DNA of 64,000 bases from Schistosoma haematobium (GCF_000699445.3 NC_067198.1:2051301-2115300), one strand, 5' to 3'. Shown: positions 11,776-23,420, counted from the first letter of the stretch. The notes: generated from the sequence alone by a model not told the origin. Program-made: numbers and translations.

Positions 11776-12370
11776 TTATCTCATCTGAACATTTCATAGT
11801 CAATCAAATCCGAATATTACTACCGGCGGAAATCCAACGAACAACATTTCGTTGTAACCATGGAACAATTGGATTATTGTCTCATGAACCAACAGAAGTC
11901 GAACGATGACGATTAGTCTATTTCACCACTTAATCATAAACTTTAACAACCATAGTAACTTGAAAACAAAGATTTATGGTAGTAAATGGCCACTTAGTTA
12001 ATAACATTTGTTTAGAACTTACCAGATGGTCCAGAGTATTGAACTTTTTTTAGTTCAGCTGCTCGTATATATTTTTCTAAAACAAAAAAAGAGACAAATC
12101 TATTGGCTATGCAGTCGTAATAATGAAAAGTTATGTAATCATGACTGCTCTATTCTCAACATGAATAGTAAGCGTCTATTAATGCTTTCGAAAATATCAT
12201 CTGTAATAGATATTTCAATAGTTTATTCAATGTGATTTAATCACCGTTTAATCACATATACACAAATGTCAGACGTTTGGACAATATGCATCAAGACAAC
12301 GTGTATGTTCGTAAAACATTCAAAATGTTTAGTTATATTGTAGCTATAGCTGATGTGAAAACTTCCTAAT
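11776..12370. other. No gene recognised
   Basis: AT-rich spacer. The open frame at 12008-12235 has no recognisable domain. Confidence 0.45.
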
Positions 12371-12690
12371 GAGTTTTTGATTGACATCATGAACCGATTG
12401 AAGCTAGACCACCATTAAAAATCTAGAAGTACTAGACAGCCGTTTCGTCCTATTGTGGGACTCCTCGGAAGTGAGCATACATGATCCCGCTCCGAAGGAT
12501 TCGAACACAGGACCTTCGGTTTTGCACACGAATGCCTAACTTCTGGATCATTGAGCCGGCCGGCATCCAGAGGTGTTAATGTTTAACATTAACCAATCCA
12601 CGAGATTGCGCGACTATCTTCTAGTGTAATGAAGTAGACACCTGTCTCTGCTGGATACGGTTTAACTCCACTGGTCACAGCCGTAAACTG
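12371..12690 (-). mobile_element. HH2 SINE, antisense, nearly complete
   Basis: Antisense tail (GAGTTTTTGATTGACATCATG), decayed hammerhead, tRNA-like head and leader through CTCCACTGGTCACAGCC. Belongs to the subfamily with AAGTTTTTGATTGAGATCATG in its tail. Confidence 0.85.
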
Positions 12691-13034
12691 AAATCTTTAC
12701 AATGAATGAAGGTTTGAAATTCTGTGCTAAGATAATCAAATTGATAAAATTTAGATTAGATTTCTTTCAAGTTCAAACCGTTATCTCAATCATTCGAATC
12801 TGTAACATACTTAACAGATGTATTTGAACATTAGGTTAAATACTCAGTCAATGATGAATAAGCACCATAATCTTGCCTATCATCTATATGATATTTCACA
12901 AACACCAGTTAAACATCTTCAAAAACGAATGTTAAATATTTATGTACAAATGCAGAAAACTTTGTACAAATACAGAGAAAATGTTTAGTGGTTATTTGTA
13001 GTTTCTCCTTCTAATTCTCATGTTCAATAAATCT

Positions 13035-13632
13035 AATTCCAATAAGTCCTGCGTTCGAATCCCGCGGGGTAGGATCATGGATACGCACTGCTATGGAGTC
13101 CTACACTAGACCCAAACGGTCGTTCAGTGCTTCCAGATTTTCCATGGTGGTCTAGCTTCAACTGACTTATGAACTCAACTATTGAAATTACTATGATATG
13201 CACAAAAACGCCTTTTGATATCGATCTACATATGCTCACTAGTAACTGGCTTCAAGAGGTACTTCCTGGAGTTCTAGTGAGAAGCAGTAACCAGTGGAGT
13301 TCAACCGAGTCTGTTGTAAGATAGTAAATCACTGAAGACAATGGTGGAAGTGTCGCTCAATCTCGTGGATTAGTTGAAGTTAGATATTAACACCGTTGAA
13401 TGCCGGCAAGTTCAGTGGTCTAGAGGTTAAGCGGTCGTGCCTGAGACGGATAGGTCCTGTATTCGAATCTCACGAGGCGGGGTCATGGATACGCACTACT
13501 ATGGAGTCCTACACTAAAACGAAACGGCCGTTCAATGCATCCAGGTTTTCTATGATGGTCTAGCTTCAACTGATTCATGAACTCAACTATTGAAATTACC
13601 ATAATATTCACAAACACCCCTTTCTTAGTAAA
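13035..13632 (+). mobile_element. HH2 SINE, sense tandem dimer (period ~408 bp)
   Basis: Two head-to-tail sense units; the first is truncated at the B-box. GTTCGAAT at 13053 recurs as ATTCGAAT at 13461. The spacer between hammerheads is tail, leader (CTCACTAGTAACTGGC), then tRNA-like head. Both hammerhead cores read CTATGGA, so both have lost G5 and A6 and are predicted inactive, a lesion shared by the two units. Confidence 0.9.
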
Positions 13633-13636
13633 ATCA

Positions 13637-13637
<1 letters not shown>

Positions 13638-13730
<93 letters not shown>

Positions 13731-13731
13731 T
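13638..13731. repeat. (AT)n(GATA)n microsatellite
   Basis: About 26 AT dinucleotides followed by about ten GATA units, directly after the HH2 dimer. Confidence 0.95.
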
Positions 13732-14297
13732 GTACATTATTATGAATGTAACATACCAGAATAAGATTTCAATAGTTCAGTATTATTTGGATCGATAGCT
13801 ACAATAAATGATAAAGTAAACATATTGATCGTATGAGAAATGTTTGATTGGTATTCTGTCAAAATATTATCTAATTAGTACACCTTTGCTATCATACATT
13901 CCTATGATCCTTATTGTAAAGATGGTCCACGAGTGAACTTGAAGAAGCACAAAAACAGTTGAAGATATTCCATCCAATCATCTTTTGGAAGAATATTCTA
14001 AAATCTCTATATGTAGTTTCCCTATTAGATAAATGCTGAAAATCTTTGACTATAATGATGATACTTGAGAGGTTTTTTTATCATATTTGACATTGTTTGA
14101 AATGGCACTCCTATTCACTTATCTTCTATCTTCTCATTTGCAACTCGGGAGGCTCTAGAGTTTGAGTGCTCGAAACGTATGTGATATATCAAGAACCTAA
14201 GCTCTAGATATAACACTTATTTATAAAAATACATAATCAGATGAATTAGTTATATCACTGAAACGATCTACATCCAAATATTCTATCTTTGACAAAA

Positions 14298-14766
14298 TCT
14301 AGATCTCACTGGTTGAAATCATGAGTCGATTGAAGCTAGACCACTATGGAAAACCTGGAAGCACTAGACGGCCGTTTCGTCCTAGTATGAGACTTCTCGG
14401 CAGTGAGCATCTACGATCCCGCACTCCGCGAGATTCTAACCCAGGACCTATCAGTCTCGCGTCAGGCGCTTAACCAACTAAACCACTGAACCGGTATCCA
14501 ACGGTGTATAATGTCTAACTTCAACCAATCCACGAAGTTGCGCCACCGTACACCATTGTCTTCAGTGAGTTGATATCTCACAACAGATCTAGTTGAGCTC
14601 CACTGGTAACGGTTTCTCACTAGAACTCCAGGAGTATTTCTCAGTCAGTCACTACTGAGCAGGTGATTATTATCAGAATGGGTTTTGTGGAGATTTATAA
14701 ATGTCACTGGTTGAAATCATGAGTCAATTGAAGCTAGACCACTATGGAAAACCTGGAAGCACTAGA
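14298..14766 (-). mobile_element. HH2 SINE, antisense 1.2-unit tandem (period 398 bp)
   Basis: A full antisense unit is followed by the tail of a second. GGTTGAAATCATGAG recurs at 14311 and 14709. The second unit stops at GGAAGCACTAGA, two to three bases past the predicted hammerhead cleavage site. The first hammerhead core is decayed (CCGAGAA). Confidence 0.88.
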
Positions 14767-15120
14767 TCTGTTAGTAAGAAGATATGTATTGTGTTTAAAT
14801 GGTCTTAGAGATTTTCAAACTTAAAACTAATGAAAAAACAACCAGCAGTTCATCGTGATTTACTATGTACGCTGATGATGGTTTACTAAACTATTGTATT
14901 TATACGCGTTATATAATATCCAATACATATATATAATTATGTAGAGTAACTTACATTTAACAAGTTCCAAAATCCATTCCGCTTCTAGTAGGTTTTCTAG
15001 CCTGTAAGATTCTATAAATTCAACAAAACAAATAGTAAGAAACCAGCCTTCTCAAAGACTATTGTACATCAGATAAACATTTGATATAACTACGATGAAA
15101 AAAAATCATCAGTATAGGAT

Positions 15121-15437
15121 TGTGATTATTAGGTTCTTGATTGAGATCATGAACCGATTGATGTTAAACCATCATTAGAAAACCTGGAAGCACTGGATGA
15201 TCGTTTCGTCCTATTGTGAAACTCCTCAGCAGTGAACATCCATGCTCCTGCTCCGAAGGATTCGAACTCAGGGCCTTCAATCTCGCATGCAAACACCTAA
15301 GCTCAAGATCACTGAGCTGGTACACAAAGGTGTTAATGTTTAACCTCAACCAATCCATGAGATTACGTGACCATCTTCCATTGTACTGAAGTGGATACCT
15401 GTCTCTACCGGACACTAATTAGCTCCGCTGGTTACAG
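15121..15437 (-). mobile_element. HH2 SINE, antisense, nearly complete
   Basis: Antisense tail, hammerhead remnant, tRNA-like head (GGATTCGAACTCAGG) and leader to TAGCTCCGCTGGTTACAGC. Confidence 0.85.
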
Positions 15438-15580
15438 CAAGTACAGGTACATTTCTTTTGTTCTTTCTTCAGTGTTTGCACATTTAATTTATACGATTTC
15501 ACATTATTTCACGTTTGCTTCAATTGTTATCTTATAAATGCATCATATTTTGTTCTTCTTAGTTATTCACAAGACAAAAT

Positions 15581-15871
15581 GGTGAAACTATAATTTATGG
15601 ACGACCTTTGAATGACGCTAAATTGACCTTGACAGTGTTCACCTAATAACCAGTACCAAATGAAGATTATAAAACCTGTTTGAGGTATTAGAATTATGAT
15701 TTACAGTTGATGTTTAATGGTTAGGAATTAGATTTAAGGTTTTCATCATGAATTGATATCAGTTATAATGTCAAAACTTTATTGAACCAAATGAATGTAT
15801 GAATTTCGCGCCAAAATCTGAGATCTATTATCTTCAATCTGATTGGTTCGTCCGTAAATTATAGTATCGTT
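15581..15871 (+). mobile_element. MITE, nearly full length
   Basis: The left end GGTGAAACTATAATTTATGG and right GTAAATTATAGTATC are inverted repeats. The interior shares GAATTTCGCGCCAAAAT and GATTTACAGTTGATG with the copy at 58776. No open frame; non-autonomous. Confidence 0.8.
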
Positions 15872-16110
15872 CCATGAGTAACTTTATAATTTTATTAACA
15901 TTTTCAATTACCCTTATAATAAGGGTATATCTTGAAATTGATAATTGAACTTACCATTTTCTAAATTCTTTACACCATTTGTAAAATTATTTACTATAAT
16001 CATTTCTAATTCAATACCTATGAAAAACAAACGAACAAATTATTTGTATATCATTCATAGAAATGTAAATGCTATAGGTAAACCACTATATTAGTATAAA
16101 CAACTCATTC

Positions 16111-16366
16111 ATATGGATTATTATTAAGTTTTTGATTGAGATCATGAATCGATTGATGTTAGACCATCATTGGAAAACCTAGAAATACTGGACAGTCATT
16201 TCGTCCTATTGTGAGACTCTTCAGCAATACGCATCCATGATCCTGTTCACAGGATTCAAACACAAGATCTTTAGTCTTGCGTGTGAATGCTTAACTTTTG
16301 AACCATTGAGCCAGTATTCAATGGTGTTAATGTTTAACCTCAACAACCAATACATGAATCATGGAT
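16111..16366 (-). mobile_element. HH2 SINE, antisense, truncated
   Basis: Antisense tail subfamily AAGTTTTTGATTGAGATC, eroded hammerhead, tRNA-like head, and leader to CAACCAATACATGAAT. Confidence 0.8.
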
Positions 16367-17246
16367 TATGTTAAAAGTAAATGGTTACTCACTTTTAGTC
16401 TGTTCAAGTTGTTTATGTGCTTCAGCATAACCGTGTAAAGCTACGTAAAGGTTGCCTTGAAAAAAAAGAAAAGAAAAGGAGAGATAAAAACATTAGCAAA
16501 AGAATTTTAGTTCACAATTGAAATTAACCTTTATGTTTGTTACACCCCGACCAGAATAGTGGATGGTTACTGTTGGGATTCATTTCTGTACTAATATGAT
16601 ACATATATTCTTATTCTATAACTATTAAGTAACTAGATTATGTATATCTATATTCCTTTCAGTATAAGCTTTATTTTGATCCATAGACTATTATTATACG
16701 ATTTGCCATTCTCGAGTTATGCCCAGTCTATCAATTACAGTCTTCCACATTCATAGCCACTTTTGGCTAAATCTTGTACAAATGTTATTTCCTATTTTAT
16801 TATGTGATGTCTTTTTGGTTGGTATATAAACCCAGTATGTTTGAAATACATGATTCATATTACTGAGGCTGAGATTTATGTTCTGGACTCAACAGATAGG
16901 GTTAGGCAGGAAGAAGGACCGATAAAGACTCTAGACTACTCGTACGGGTTTATGAGTCATTGGTCCGGTCAATAAATCACTGTTCTCTGATTGGTGGTAT
17001 CATTACATCATATACTGATAAGGGCACAAGACTACAAGATTCGTGAAGACTGTGTAATTTATAATCTGTCTTATCACATATAACACATCTAGGAATGTTT
17101 CTTTACAGTATCGAACAGCTAAACACTGTCTTCCATTCATTTCATCAACATTCAATAAATTTGTGTATTTTTATAGAGAAACTACATACTATTTCGAATG
17201 AATGGTTATTTACACTGAAATAGTATAGAACAAGTAATCATCACAA
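16367..17246. other. No gene recognised
   Basis: AT-rich DNA including a short purine run at 16457-16485. No recognisable domain or repeat. Confidence 0.45.
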
Positions 17247-17420
17247 GGGTTCAAATCTCGCGGAGGGGGGCCGCATGATGGATGCACACTGCTGAGGAGT
17301 CCCATACTAGGACGAAACAGCCGTCCAATGCTTCCACGTTTTCCATGGTGGTCTAGCTTTAATTGACTTATGATTTCAACCAGTGAAATTTCGAAAATCT
17401 CCACAAAACCCATTCTGACA
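17247..17420 (+). mobile_element. HH2 SINE, sense, 5'-truncated at the B-box
   Basis: Starts at GGGTTCAAATCTCG and runs through the hammerhead to the tail CTCCACAAAACCCATTCTG. Confidence 0.85.
17286..17331 (+). ncRNA. Hammerhead ribozyme in HH2, core intact
   Basis: CTGAGGA (17292-17298), stem II GTCC/GGAC, GAAA (17314-17317), short stem III ACAGCCGT and cleavage triplet GTC (17323-17325). Stem I CACTG pairs with CAATG with one mismatch. Confidence 0.75.
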
Positions 17421-17864
17421 AGGACATATGTTTGAGTATGTCTTTCCAAAATAGTTCAGATGGAATATCTAAAGATGATGGATATGTAATTGATTAAACT
17501 ATCATAAAAATTTCTTTAAAAACATTATATCTTACTTTTCATTTCATCAAGAGCAATATATCCCACCACTGGATAAATGAGCCCTGTAATAGTAAACACA
17601 GTTTATGTTTTTTACTGTATAATTGTTTTATAAAACAATTGTAACAGTGATAGAAACGAATAAGTCTTTTAATAGAACATTAGATTCAGTTTCTTAAGCT
17701 CTTCTAGTAACCCCCCCCCTCCAGGTTAAATCTAAACAGTAACTTGGATACAAAAGAAAAGATGAGAAATATGTTAGAAACGTTTTATATACAAGAAATC
17801 TAGGGTATTTTAGATGACTTTGGGCTTCAGGAAAATTCTGAAATGTTACTAAACATAGTAACTT

Positions 17865-17995
17865 CCTCCTGTAGCTCTTCTAGAGTTACTGCCAATCCTC
17901 GTAAAGGAGGAGGGTTAGGTATGAAGTTAGTGATCCCATCTCGTAGAAAATTACCCCGCCCAAAAAAGAAACGCTAACCAGAAAAAATAATTTAA
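17865..17995 (+). mobile_element. RTE 5'-end fragment (isolated)
   Basis: About 125 bp matching four other copies in the window: TACTGCCAATCC, GGAGGAGGGTTAGG, ACGCTAACCAGAAAAAATAA. The copy at 55739-56107 continues into the RTE endonuclease reading frame, so this segment is the element's 5' untranslated end. No RTE body follows here. Confidence 0.7.
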
Positions 17996-18403
17996 ACGCT
18001 ACTAAACATAATATCAGTATAAGTATTCATTCAATTAGAAACATGACATATAACTTTTGACTTTCTAGATGTTTCTAGCAAAAGTTCTATTGAATGTTGA
18101 TTGGATAAAGGGGATTTCTCAGTGTTTTCAGAATCTTTTCTAGATCCTCCCCCTCCCCAACAGAAACAAAAATAAAGTAACCAACTTGTTAGTCGGTCAA
18201 TAAATGTTTGTTGTATAGAATCACAAGTTGATTCTCTTATAAACACCTATATCATTTGAAATTATTGGTGGCTCTAACTTGTACAATGTTATGTAATATA
18301 AACTAAAGATTCAAACATGTACACTTTGTATGTAAATTGATTAATTAACCAAAAATAATATTCACTTGGTGTTGTTTACTTATATCTTTCTATTGTTATT
18401 TAG

Positions 18404-18590
18404 GTGGCTATCAGGATTCAGTAGCCAAGTGGATAACATGATGGCATTTGAACTGAACGATACTGAGTTCGAGTCCCAGATATCAACTCTTAGATACAGG
18501 TACATCCATCTGATGAGTCCCACACAGGACGAAACACACGTCGAACTGGTTCCGATTACTAGCCATTATCTATCTTTGTTTATAAATCAA
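18404..18590 (+). mobile_element. Sm-alpha-like SINE, sense
   Basis: The A-box-like region (ATTCAGTAGCCAAGTGGATA) and B-box-like GAGTTCGAGTCCCAG form the tRNA-like head. A hammerhead and the family's TAGCCATTATCTATCTTTG follow. The 149-codon open frame crossing it is incidental. Confidence 0.85.
18501..18551 (+). ncRNA. Sm-alpha hammerhead ribozyme, core intact
   Basis: CTGATGA (18510-18516), stem II GTCC/GGAC (18517-18520/18527-18530), GAAA (18531-18534), GTC (18540-18542). Stem III (ACACACGT) has a mismatch and the 3' strand of stem I is eroded (GAACTGG instead of CTGGAT), so activity is doubtful. Confidence 0.75.
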
Positions 18591-19118
18591 AGAGAAGTTT
18601 TATCATTCAATGAGTTTAACAATGTATTAAACTGTTACTGTTTACTTACCAAGATAATATATACATATAACTGTAATGCACATCAAAGAGAGTTTCATTG
18701 CTTTTTTCAAACTATATGCTTAATCAATATTTTCCAAGTAATTTATATACATATTACAGGAGTGTCGTTGATAAGAAATGCTGAATTGAAACCTCTTAAT
18801 ATGAATGGTAACTAAATACTCATTGTATAGTTATAGATCAATTCAATGTGTAATACTTCACTTTAGATAATTAACCTAAAGTTTTGTTAAGTATACTTAG
18901 ATTATCTTAATGTCAAGTAAAAGAGACACTTGTTGTTTTGTTTACAAGATGGTTTATTCAAAGTTTTCTAATATTAGTATACAATTAAGATAGTTGTTGA
19001 TGACAATGATGATGATAGTGATAGTGATAATAGAATCCAATACACTTAAATGAATGGCTACTTCTTTTATACACCGTATGAATGTTGAATGTTCAAAACA
19101 ATATTGATTCAATAGTGG

Positions 19119-19430
19119 TGTAGTGAACAAGCACACTGGTGGGGACCTGACGAGGCACTAACATCCGACATCCACCCGGCACCTGGGACGTCCAACACCC
19201 GTGCTCCACCGGCCTACCGAGCCATCTACATCCGATGTCCGCCCAGCAGCCGCACGTCCCACCGTTTCTCTCCGTCGACAGTACCCGGTACGGCCAATGC
19301 CGCCCCTCCAGAACACTCCACTCGACACCACCTCTCCTCATCGGACTGCTCCACTGACACCTCAGCCCCAGGCCTGCAACGGCGTCCGCAATACAACAGT
19401 CTTCTCTCCTGATTGGCAGTCACACCAAAA
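19119..19430 (-). mobile_element. GC-rich segment linked to LTR-like repeat
   Basis: A GC-rich island in an AT-rich window, open on both strands but with no domain I recognise. Its left edge, TGTAGTGAACAAGCACAC, copies the end of the adjacent LTR-like repeat. Read on the minus strand the order is: LTR-like repeat (19711-19431), TTTTGGTGTGACTGCC, GC-rich tract, then a second short LTR-like end. It could be the leader or internal stub of an LTR retrotransposon between a full and a partial LTR. Confidence 0.5.
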
Positions 19431-19711
19431 TGTAGTGAACAAGAACACAAGTGGAGACAATCGAATGTATTTGACACAAAATCAAAGGACTTGTAAATAA
19501 AATCTAAAAATCAAATAGTAAATACGTAATTTGCAAAATGTCCATCAGTTGTCTCATAATGACTCAGACTTCATTGTTCTTGCATTTTCATACAAATTCC
19601 ATCCTGTTTCCATTTTCCACTGTTCGATCCTCTTGTCTCTCTGCTGCCAGAACTTCTGTTCACGAGTAACTTCATATACTACTTATGTTGGTATAAGTAG
19701 CACACACCACA
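19431..19711 (-). mobile_element. Solo-LTR-like repeat, complete
   Basis: 281 bp, TGTGGTG...CACTACA when read on the minus strand, so it has the TG...CA ends of an LTR. An inner motif ACTACTTATGTTGGTATAAGTAG is shared in part by copies at 45324, 58013, 59204 and 60811. No clear TSD. Family name not assigned. Confidence 0.6.
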
Positions 19712-19867
19712 GTAGTTCTATGTAAAACAGATGTAACTGATGTAACATTTACTTATGAAAAAGATTATGAAAAGAGAATTTTTGAAATTTATATATTAGG
19801 TAACTGGACCTTCTGAAAGAAATGTCTACGTTAATAATAAATAAATCGATTGATGTTCATTTGGTAT

Positions 19868-19945
19868 TGTTTGCTTGTATCTATCACAATTCAGTAGCTA
19901 AGTGGTATTTGAAGTGAACGGTACTTTGTTTGAATCCCAGACGAC
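19868..19945 (+). mobile_element. Sm-alpha-like tRNA head fragment
   Basis: Short sense fragment with ATTCAGTAGCTAAGTGG and GTTTGAATCCCAG. The hammerhead is absent. Confidence 0.6.
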
Positions 19946-20539
19946 GAGAGTGTTATATCTAAACACAAGTCTATGACAAAACTAAATAAATGGGGGGAAG
20001 CGAAAAACCCTGACGAACACCAATTTTTAAAATCTGGTCCAGATAATAGTTCGCTATAAGCTTTGATTCAACCAGTAGAGAGCCCACACAAGGCAAATAT
20101 ACTCCTTTGTTACGTTCTTCAATAATAAATAACACTACAGGACCTCATAGTTAACAAGATCGAAACACTACCTTAAGGTTAAGTAATACAACTATTGTTG
20201 AACATTGGAAAGAATTCTGATGGTCAAGAACCTGTAAAAGTCTGAATATTTGATCTATACATTCACTCACATATCTGATACCAACCTGGTTTTCTCATAT
20301 TAACATTTCACGATCTCTAGTGAGGCAGTGAAGTATTATTGAAGTCCATATTTTAGAAACTTAATCATCTTAACTGACTTCTTTATGATTGTCACAAGAG
20401 GACTTCAGTCTTTTTTATAGATTAGGATATCATTCACTGTCTTTGAGTCTTCTAGTTGATAGTTATAATCTGGTCAAATGAAACAAAAATGGACGCATTT
20501 AACAGTAAACAGTAAAAACAAAAGTTACTTGCTTAATTA
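19946..20539. other. No gene recognised
   Basis: AT-rich spacer without a recognisable repeat or coding segment. Confidence 0.45.
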
Positions 20540-22640
20540 ATTAAGCCTGTTAATCCTCGTGGAGGAGCATAGGCCGCCAACCAGCATTCTCCATCCAATT
20601 CTGTCATGGACAATCCTTTTCAGTTGCTATTCATCCTATTCATGTCTGCTTCTAATTCTCGATGCAGTGTGTTTTTCGGCCTTCCACTTTTCCGTTTCCC
20701 TTCAGGATTTCAAGTTAGCACTTCCCCGTGATGCCGCTTGGTGACTGTCTCAATGTGTGTTCTCTCCATCACCAACGTCTTTCCTAATCTCCTCCTCAAA
20801 TGGAAGCTGATTTGTCCTCTCCCACAGTAGACTGTGGCTCATGGTATTTAGCCAATGGATGTTGAGTATCTTGTGTAGACAACTATTTATAAATACTTGT
20901 ACCTTCTTGATGATGGTTGTAGCAGTTCCCCAAGTTTCAGCTCCGCACAGTAAAATTAACTGTCTTGACATTCGTATTGAAGATTGTGACTTTGATATTG
21001 ATTGATAGACAGTTGTTTTGAATTCCAAATATTGTTCACTTGTAGGGAAACGGCCCATGTTTTGTCAATCCTCTCATTTACATCTGCATCAAATCCTCCT
21101 TGTTCATCGATGATGCTTCCCAGGTATGTGAAAGATTCCACATCTTCCAGAGCTTCTCCATCAAGTGTAATTGGGTCGGTGTTTGGCGTTTTATATTTGA
21201 GGATCTCGACTTTATTTTTGTGTATTTTGAGGACTACTGATTCAGAGGCTGTTACTGCTGTTACACTAGTTGTTTGTGCGTGTGTATTGGATAGATGAAC
21301 TAGATGGTCTGCAAATTCCAAATCTTCTAATTGATTCTGAGCTGTCCATTGCACTCCGTGTTTTCCCACAGATGTTGAGGTCTTCATAACCCAGTTAACC
21401 AGCAGAAGAAAGAGTAATGGGAGAGTAGACAAGCTTGTTTGACTTTGATCCTTACTTGTAATGCATCTTTTATCTGTCGTCCATGCATGACTTTGCACTG
21501 TAGTCCGTCGTAGGAGTTCCGGATAATGCTAAAAATCTTCTCAGAAACTCCAGTGTCGGAAGAGTTTCCGTAATGTTCTCCTGTCCACACTTTCAAATGC
21601 CTTTTCATAGTCAGTAAAGTTGATGTATAGTAACGAGTCCCATTCAACTGATTGTTGGATCATGGTCTTTAGTATCTCAATTTGGTCTGTGCACGACCGA
21701 TCCTTACGGAATCCAGCTTGTTGGTCTCGAATTTGGGCGTCTACTGCATCTTTCATCCGGTTCAGCAACACTCTGCTGAAGGCTTTCCCTGGTATTGACA
21801 GTGGTGTAATGCCTCTGTAGTTATCACATCTGCTCAGATTTCCTTTCTTTGTTATCTTGATGAGATATCCTTCTTTCCAGTCCATCGGCACTTGTTCCTC
21901 CTCTCAAATTTTTTTGAATAGAAGTTAAAGCATATTTGTAGTTACTTTAATGTCTGAATTCAGTGCTTCAGCTAGTATACTGTCAGGTCCTGCAGTTTTC
22001 TCGCTCTTGATTTGTCTGATGGCCATTGTGATTTCTTCAGTCGTTAGTGGATTGACATCTATAGGAAGATCTGTGTGTGCTCCTTCGATTTCCGATGGAT
22101 TCAGTGGAGTTTCTTCATTCAACGGTTCCTCAAAGCATTCTACTAATCTGTCCCTTTGTTCTTGAATCTCTATGATTTTCTTTCTTTATTTGTCCTTGAC
22201 TAGTCTCTTTGGTTTACTAAATTTCCCAACTGGTTTCTTCGTTGTATTATGTAGTTGTTTCATATTTCCTTCTCTTGCAGCTTTTTCCACCGTAGTTGCT
22301 AGTTCTTCTACGTATTTCTGATTGTCAGCTTTAATTCTCTTCTTCGTTTGCTTGTTTGCTTCTGTATACTCAACTTGTGCCTTGACTTTTTCCGCTCGTG
22401 TTAGCTGTTGTTAATTGCTGTCTTCTTGTCCTTCCTTTCTTAAATCTTTTCCAGGGTTTCCATAAAGTTCCATTCCTTATGATGATGCTTCTCCTGGCCC
22501 AGAACCTCCTAACACGTTGAAGTTAATGCTTCTCTGACCCTTCTCCAGTTTTCCTCGATGATAGATTCTTCTTTCAGCTGATATTGTACAGCTTGGAACC
22601 TGTTGTTGAGATTTATCTTGAATTATCTTGAACTTACTTA
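20540..22640 (-). pseudogene. RTE-clade retrotransposon (copy C), longest fragment
   Basis: About 2.1 kb of antisense SR2/Perere-3-like RTE, lacking the endonuclease. In sense order: a linker with broken frames (22640-22170), LPIDVNPLTTEEITMAIRQI (about 22060), RT motifs NYRGIT and QQAGFRKDRSCTDQI (about 21820-21680), DYEKAFESVDR (about 21600), FADH at about 21315 in place of the catalytic FADD, SFTYLGSIIDEQGG, and LILLCGAETWG to the C-terminus. Several frameshifts and stops and the changed active site make it non-functional. The family's role is target-primed reverse transcription, which may also serve SINEs in trans. Confidence 0.92.
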
Positions 22641-22753
22641 ACAATGGCTAATTTAAACCTAAATTTGACCAGTTTATATTAGTTTGACTAGAAATCTTAT
22701 GCAACTTAACACCATTTTTATATTTTAGTGAACCCAAATCATTCTCAAACAGT

Positions 22754-22846
22754 TCTCATATTGTGGTGTGTGCTACTGATGTTGACAGATATAAGTAGTA
22801 TATATCGTCAGTCGAAAGTAAAACTCCTGGTAGCGGAAGGTTAAGG
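22754..22846 (+). repeat. Solo-LTR-like repeat, truncated
   Basis: Starts TGTGGTGTGTGCTACTGATG and continues through GATATAAGTAGTATATATC, then breaks off. It begins at the same terminal bases as the complete copies. Confidence 0.65.
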
Positions 22847-22944
22847 GATTTCACTGCTCCTGAAAGATGTGATGAAACGTAATCGGTGATTTCAAACATA
22901 CCCTTAATAATTACGGTACACTCGAACAGTATTAGTTTGAATCA

Positions 22945-23110
22945 CTTTTTTCTGGTTAGCGTTTTTTTAGCGAGTTACTTTTCTACGTGATGGGGTCGCT
23001 AACCTCATACCCAACCCTTCTCCTTTATCCAGGCTTAGGACCGGCAGTAGCCCCAGAGGGGCTTCAAGCGGTTGCATAATGTTAATCGGCGACCTATGCT
23101 CCATCATACG
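22945..23110 (-). mobile_element. RTE 5' end fused to inverted RTE 3' terminus
   Basis: 22950-23071 is the antisense RTE 5' segment (TCTGGTTAGCGTTTTTTTAG, TCGCTAACC, GGCAGTAGCCCC). Eight bases later the sense RTE 3' terminus appears (GGCGACCTATGCTCCAT, about 23086-23104). The body is missing, so the two ends of the element face each other in inverted orientation. Confidence 0.65.
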
Positions 23111-23324
23111 ATTTAATTATCTATCTTGAAATAACAAGTTCAATTCAGTATATTGAGGAAAATATCTAGTTAACACATATACAGATCTGTGTTTACAGAT
23201 TGGGTTGTATTATATGTTGTATAGAATTCTTATGAAATCTCAACTTGTAGCAAAGGATACTTAAGCTACATAAAATATCTTCCATTGATCCTGTATAAAA
23301 ATTATACCGGCAATAGTAATATGA

Positions 23325-23420
23325 CAGGGTTTCTCCAACTCGTCAACTGGATGTACCTGAATCCTAGAGTTGATGTTCACTCTGAGATGCAAGTAGATCC
23401 AGCTGATGTACTCGCGCTCA
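23325..23420. mobile_element. Sm-alpha-like SINE, inverted fragment
   Basis: Antisense CTCGTCAACTGGATGTACC and GTTGATGTTCACTC run straight into sense CTCTGAGATGCAAGTAGATC and CAGCTGATG, forming a head-to-head junction. Confidence 0.6.

Noticed and set aside
13035..13632. CRISPR-like repeated array
   Set aside because: Two ~408-bp SINE units, no short regular repeats with spacers, and the context is a eukaryotic repeat landscape.
18366..18815. 149-codon open frame as a protein gene
   Set aside because: It runs through an Sm-alpha SINE including its ribozyme, with no known domain and no support for splicing.
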